DNA of 5,440 nucleotides from Hydrogenophaga sp. Lineage in GTDB: Bacteria > Pseudomonadota > Gammaproteobacteria > Burkholderiales > Burkholderiaceae_C. Below are positions 5,434-5,440 of this stretch, piece by piece. Every line of letters starts with the position of its first letter. The stretch's first letter is position 1. The position numbers were made by a program, and so were the translations under genes. The stretch spans positions 1-5,440 of the forward strand of contig JAUXXN010000194.1 of NCBI GenBank assembly GCA_030684755.1, written 5' to 3'. The notes beneath the pieces were generated by a model. The model searched no databases, was not told the origin of the DNA, and was given only the letters and a program-made list of their open reading frames with translations.

Positions 5434-5440
5434 GTCAATA

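Overview
The window comes from a GC-rich Gram-negative bacterium, most likely a betaproteobacterium of the Comamonadaceae type (Acidovorax, Rhodoferax or Hydrogenophaga relatives). This is inferred from the strong G/C preference at third codon positions, the periplasmic protein types, and a palindromic intergenic repeat of a style I associate with that group. No RNA gene, transposase, CRISPR array or phage gene is visible.

Layout: from the left edge to 841 on the plus strand lies the 3' part of a periplasmic lytic murein transglycosylase of the MltB type, with an EF-hand-like loop and a C-terminal peptidoglycan-binding domain. Everything else is on the minus strand and is read right to left: a thiamine-type ABC importer made of a binding protein (5420-4356, ThiB-like), a double-length permease (4043-2397, ThiP-like) and an ATPase (2404-1760, ThiQ-like). 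These are followed by a small YbjQ-family protein (1683-1339) and a small protein with an altered P-loop motif (1317-871). The last gene converges on the transglycosylase with only 29 bases between the stop codons.

The three transporter genes form one functional unit: periplasmic capture, membrane channel, ATP-driven import. Permease and ATPase overlap by 8 bases and are probably translationally coupled. Binding protein and permease are separated by 312 bases filled with stem-loops: a small hairpin at the thiB stop, a cluster of three copies of a 36-base palindromic repeat (two identical and direct, one inverted with a pairing-preserving change), and a two-tier hairpin ending five bases before the permease start, which has no visible Shine-Dalgarno sequence. 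This resembles the REP-containing gap between malE and malF of E. coli and suggests that the binding protein is made in excess over the membrane parts.

The most interesting points are this structured intergenic region, the binding protein's departure from the enteric ThiB ligand-contact loop, and the uncharacterised altered-P-loop protein next to YbjQ. I see no convincing wholly new system here. The upstream control region of the operon, where a TPP riboswitch would be expected, lies outside the window.
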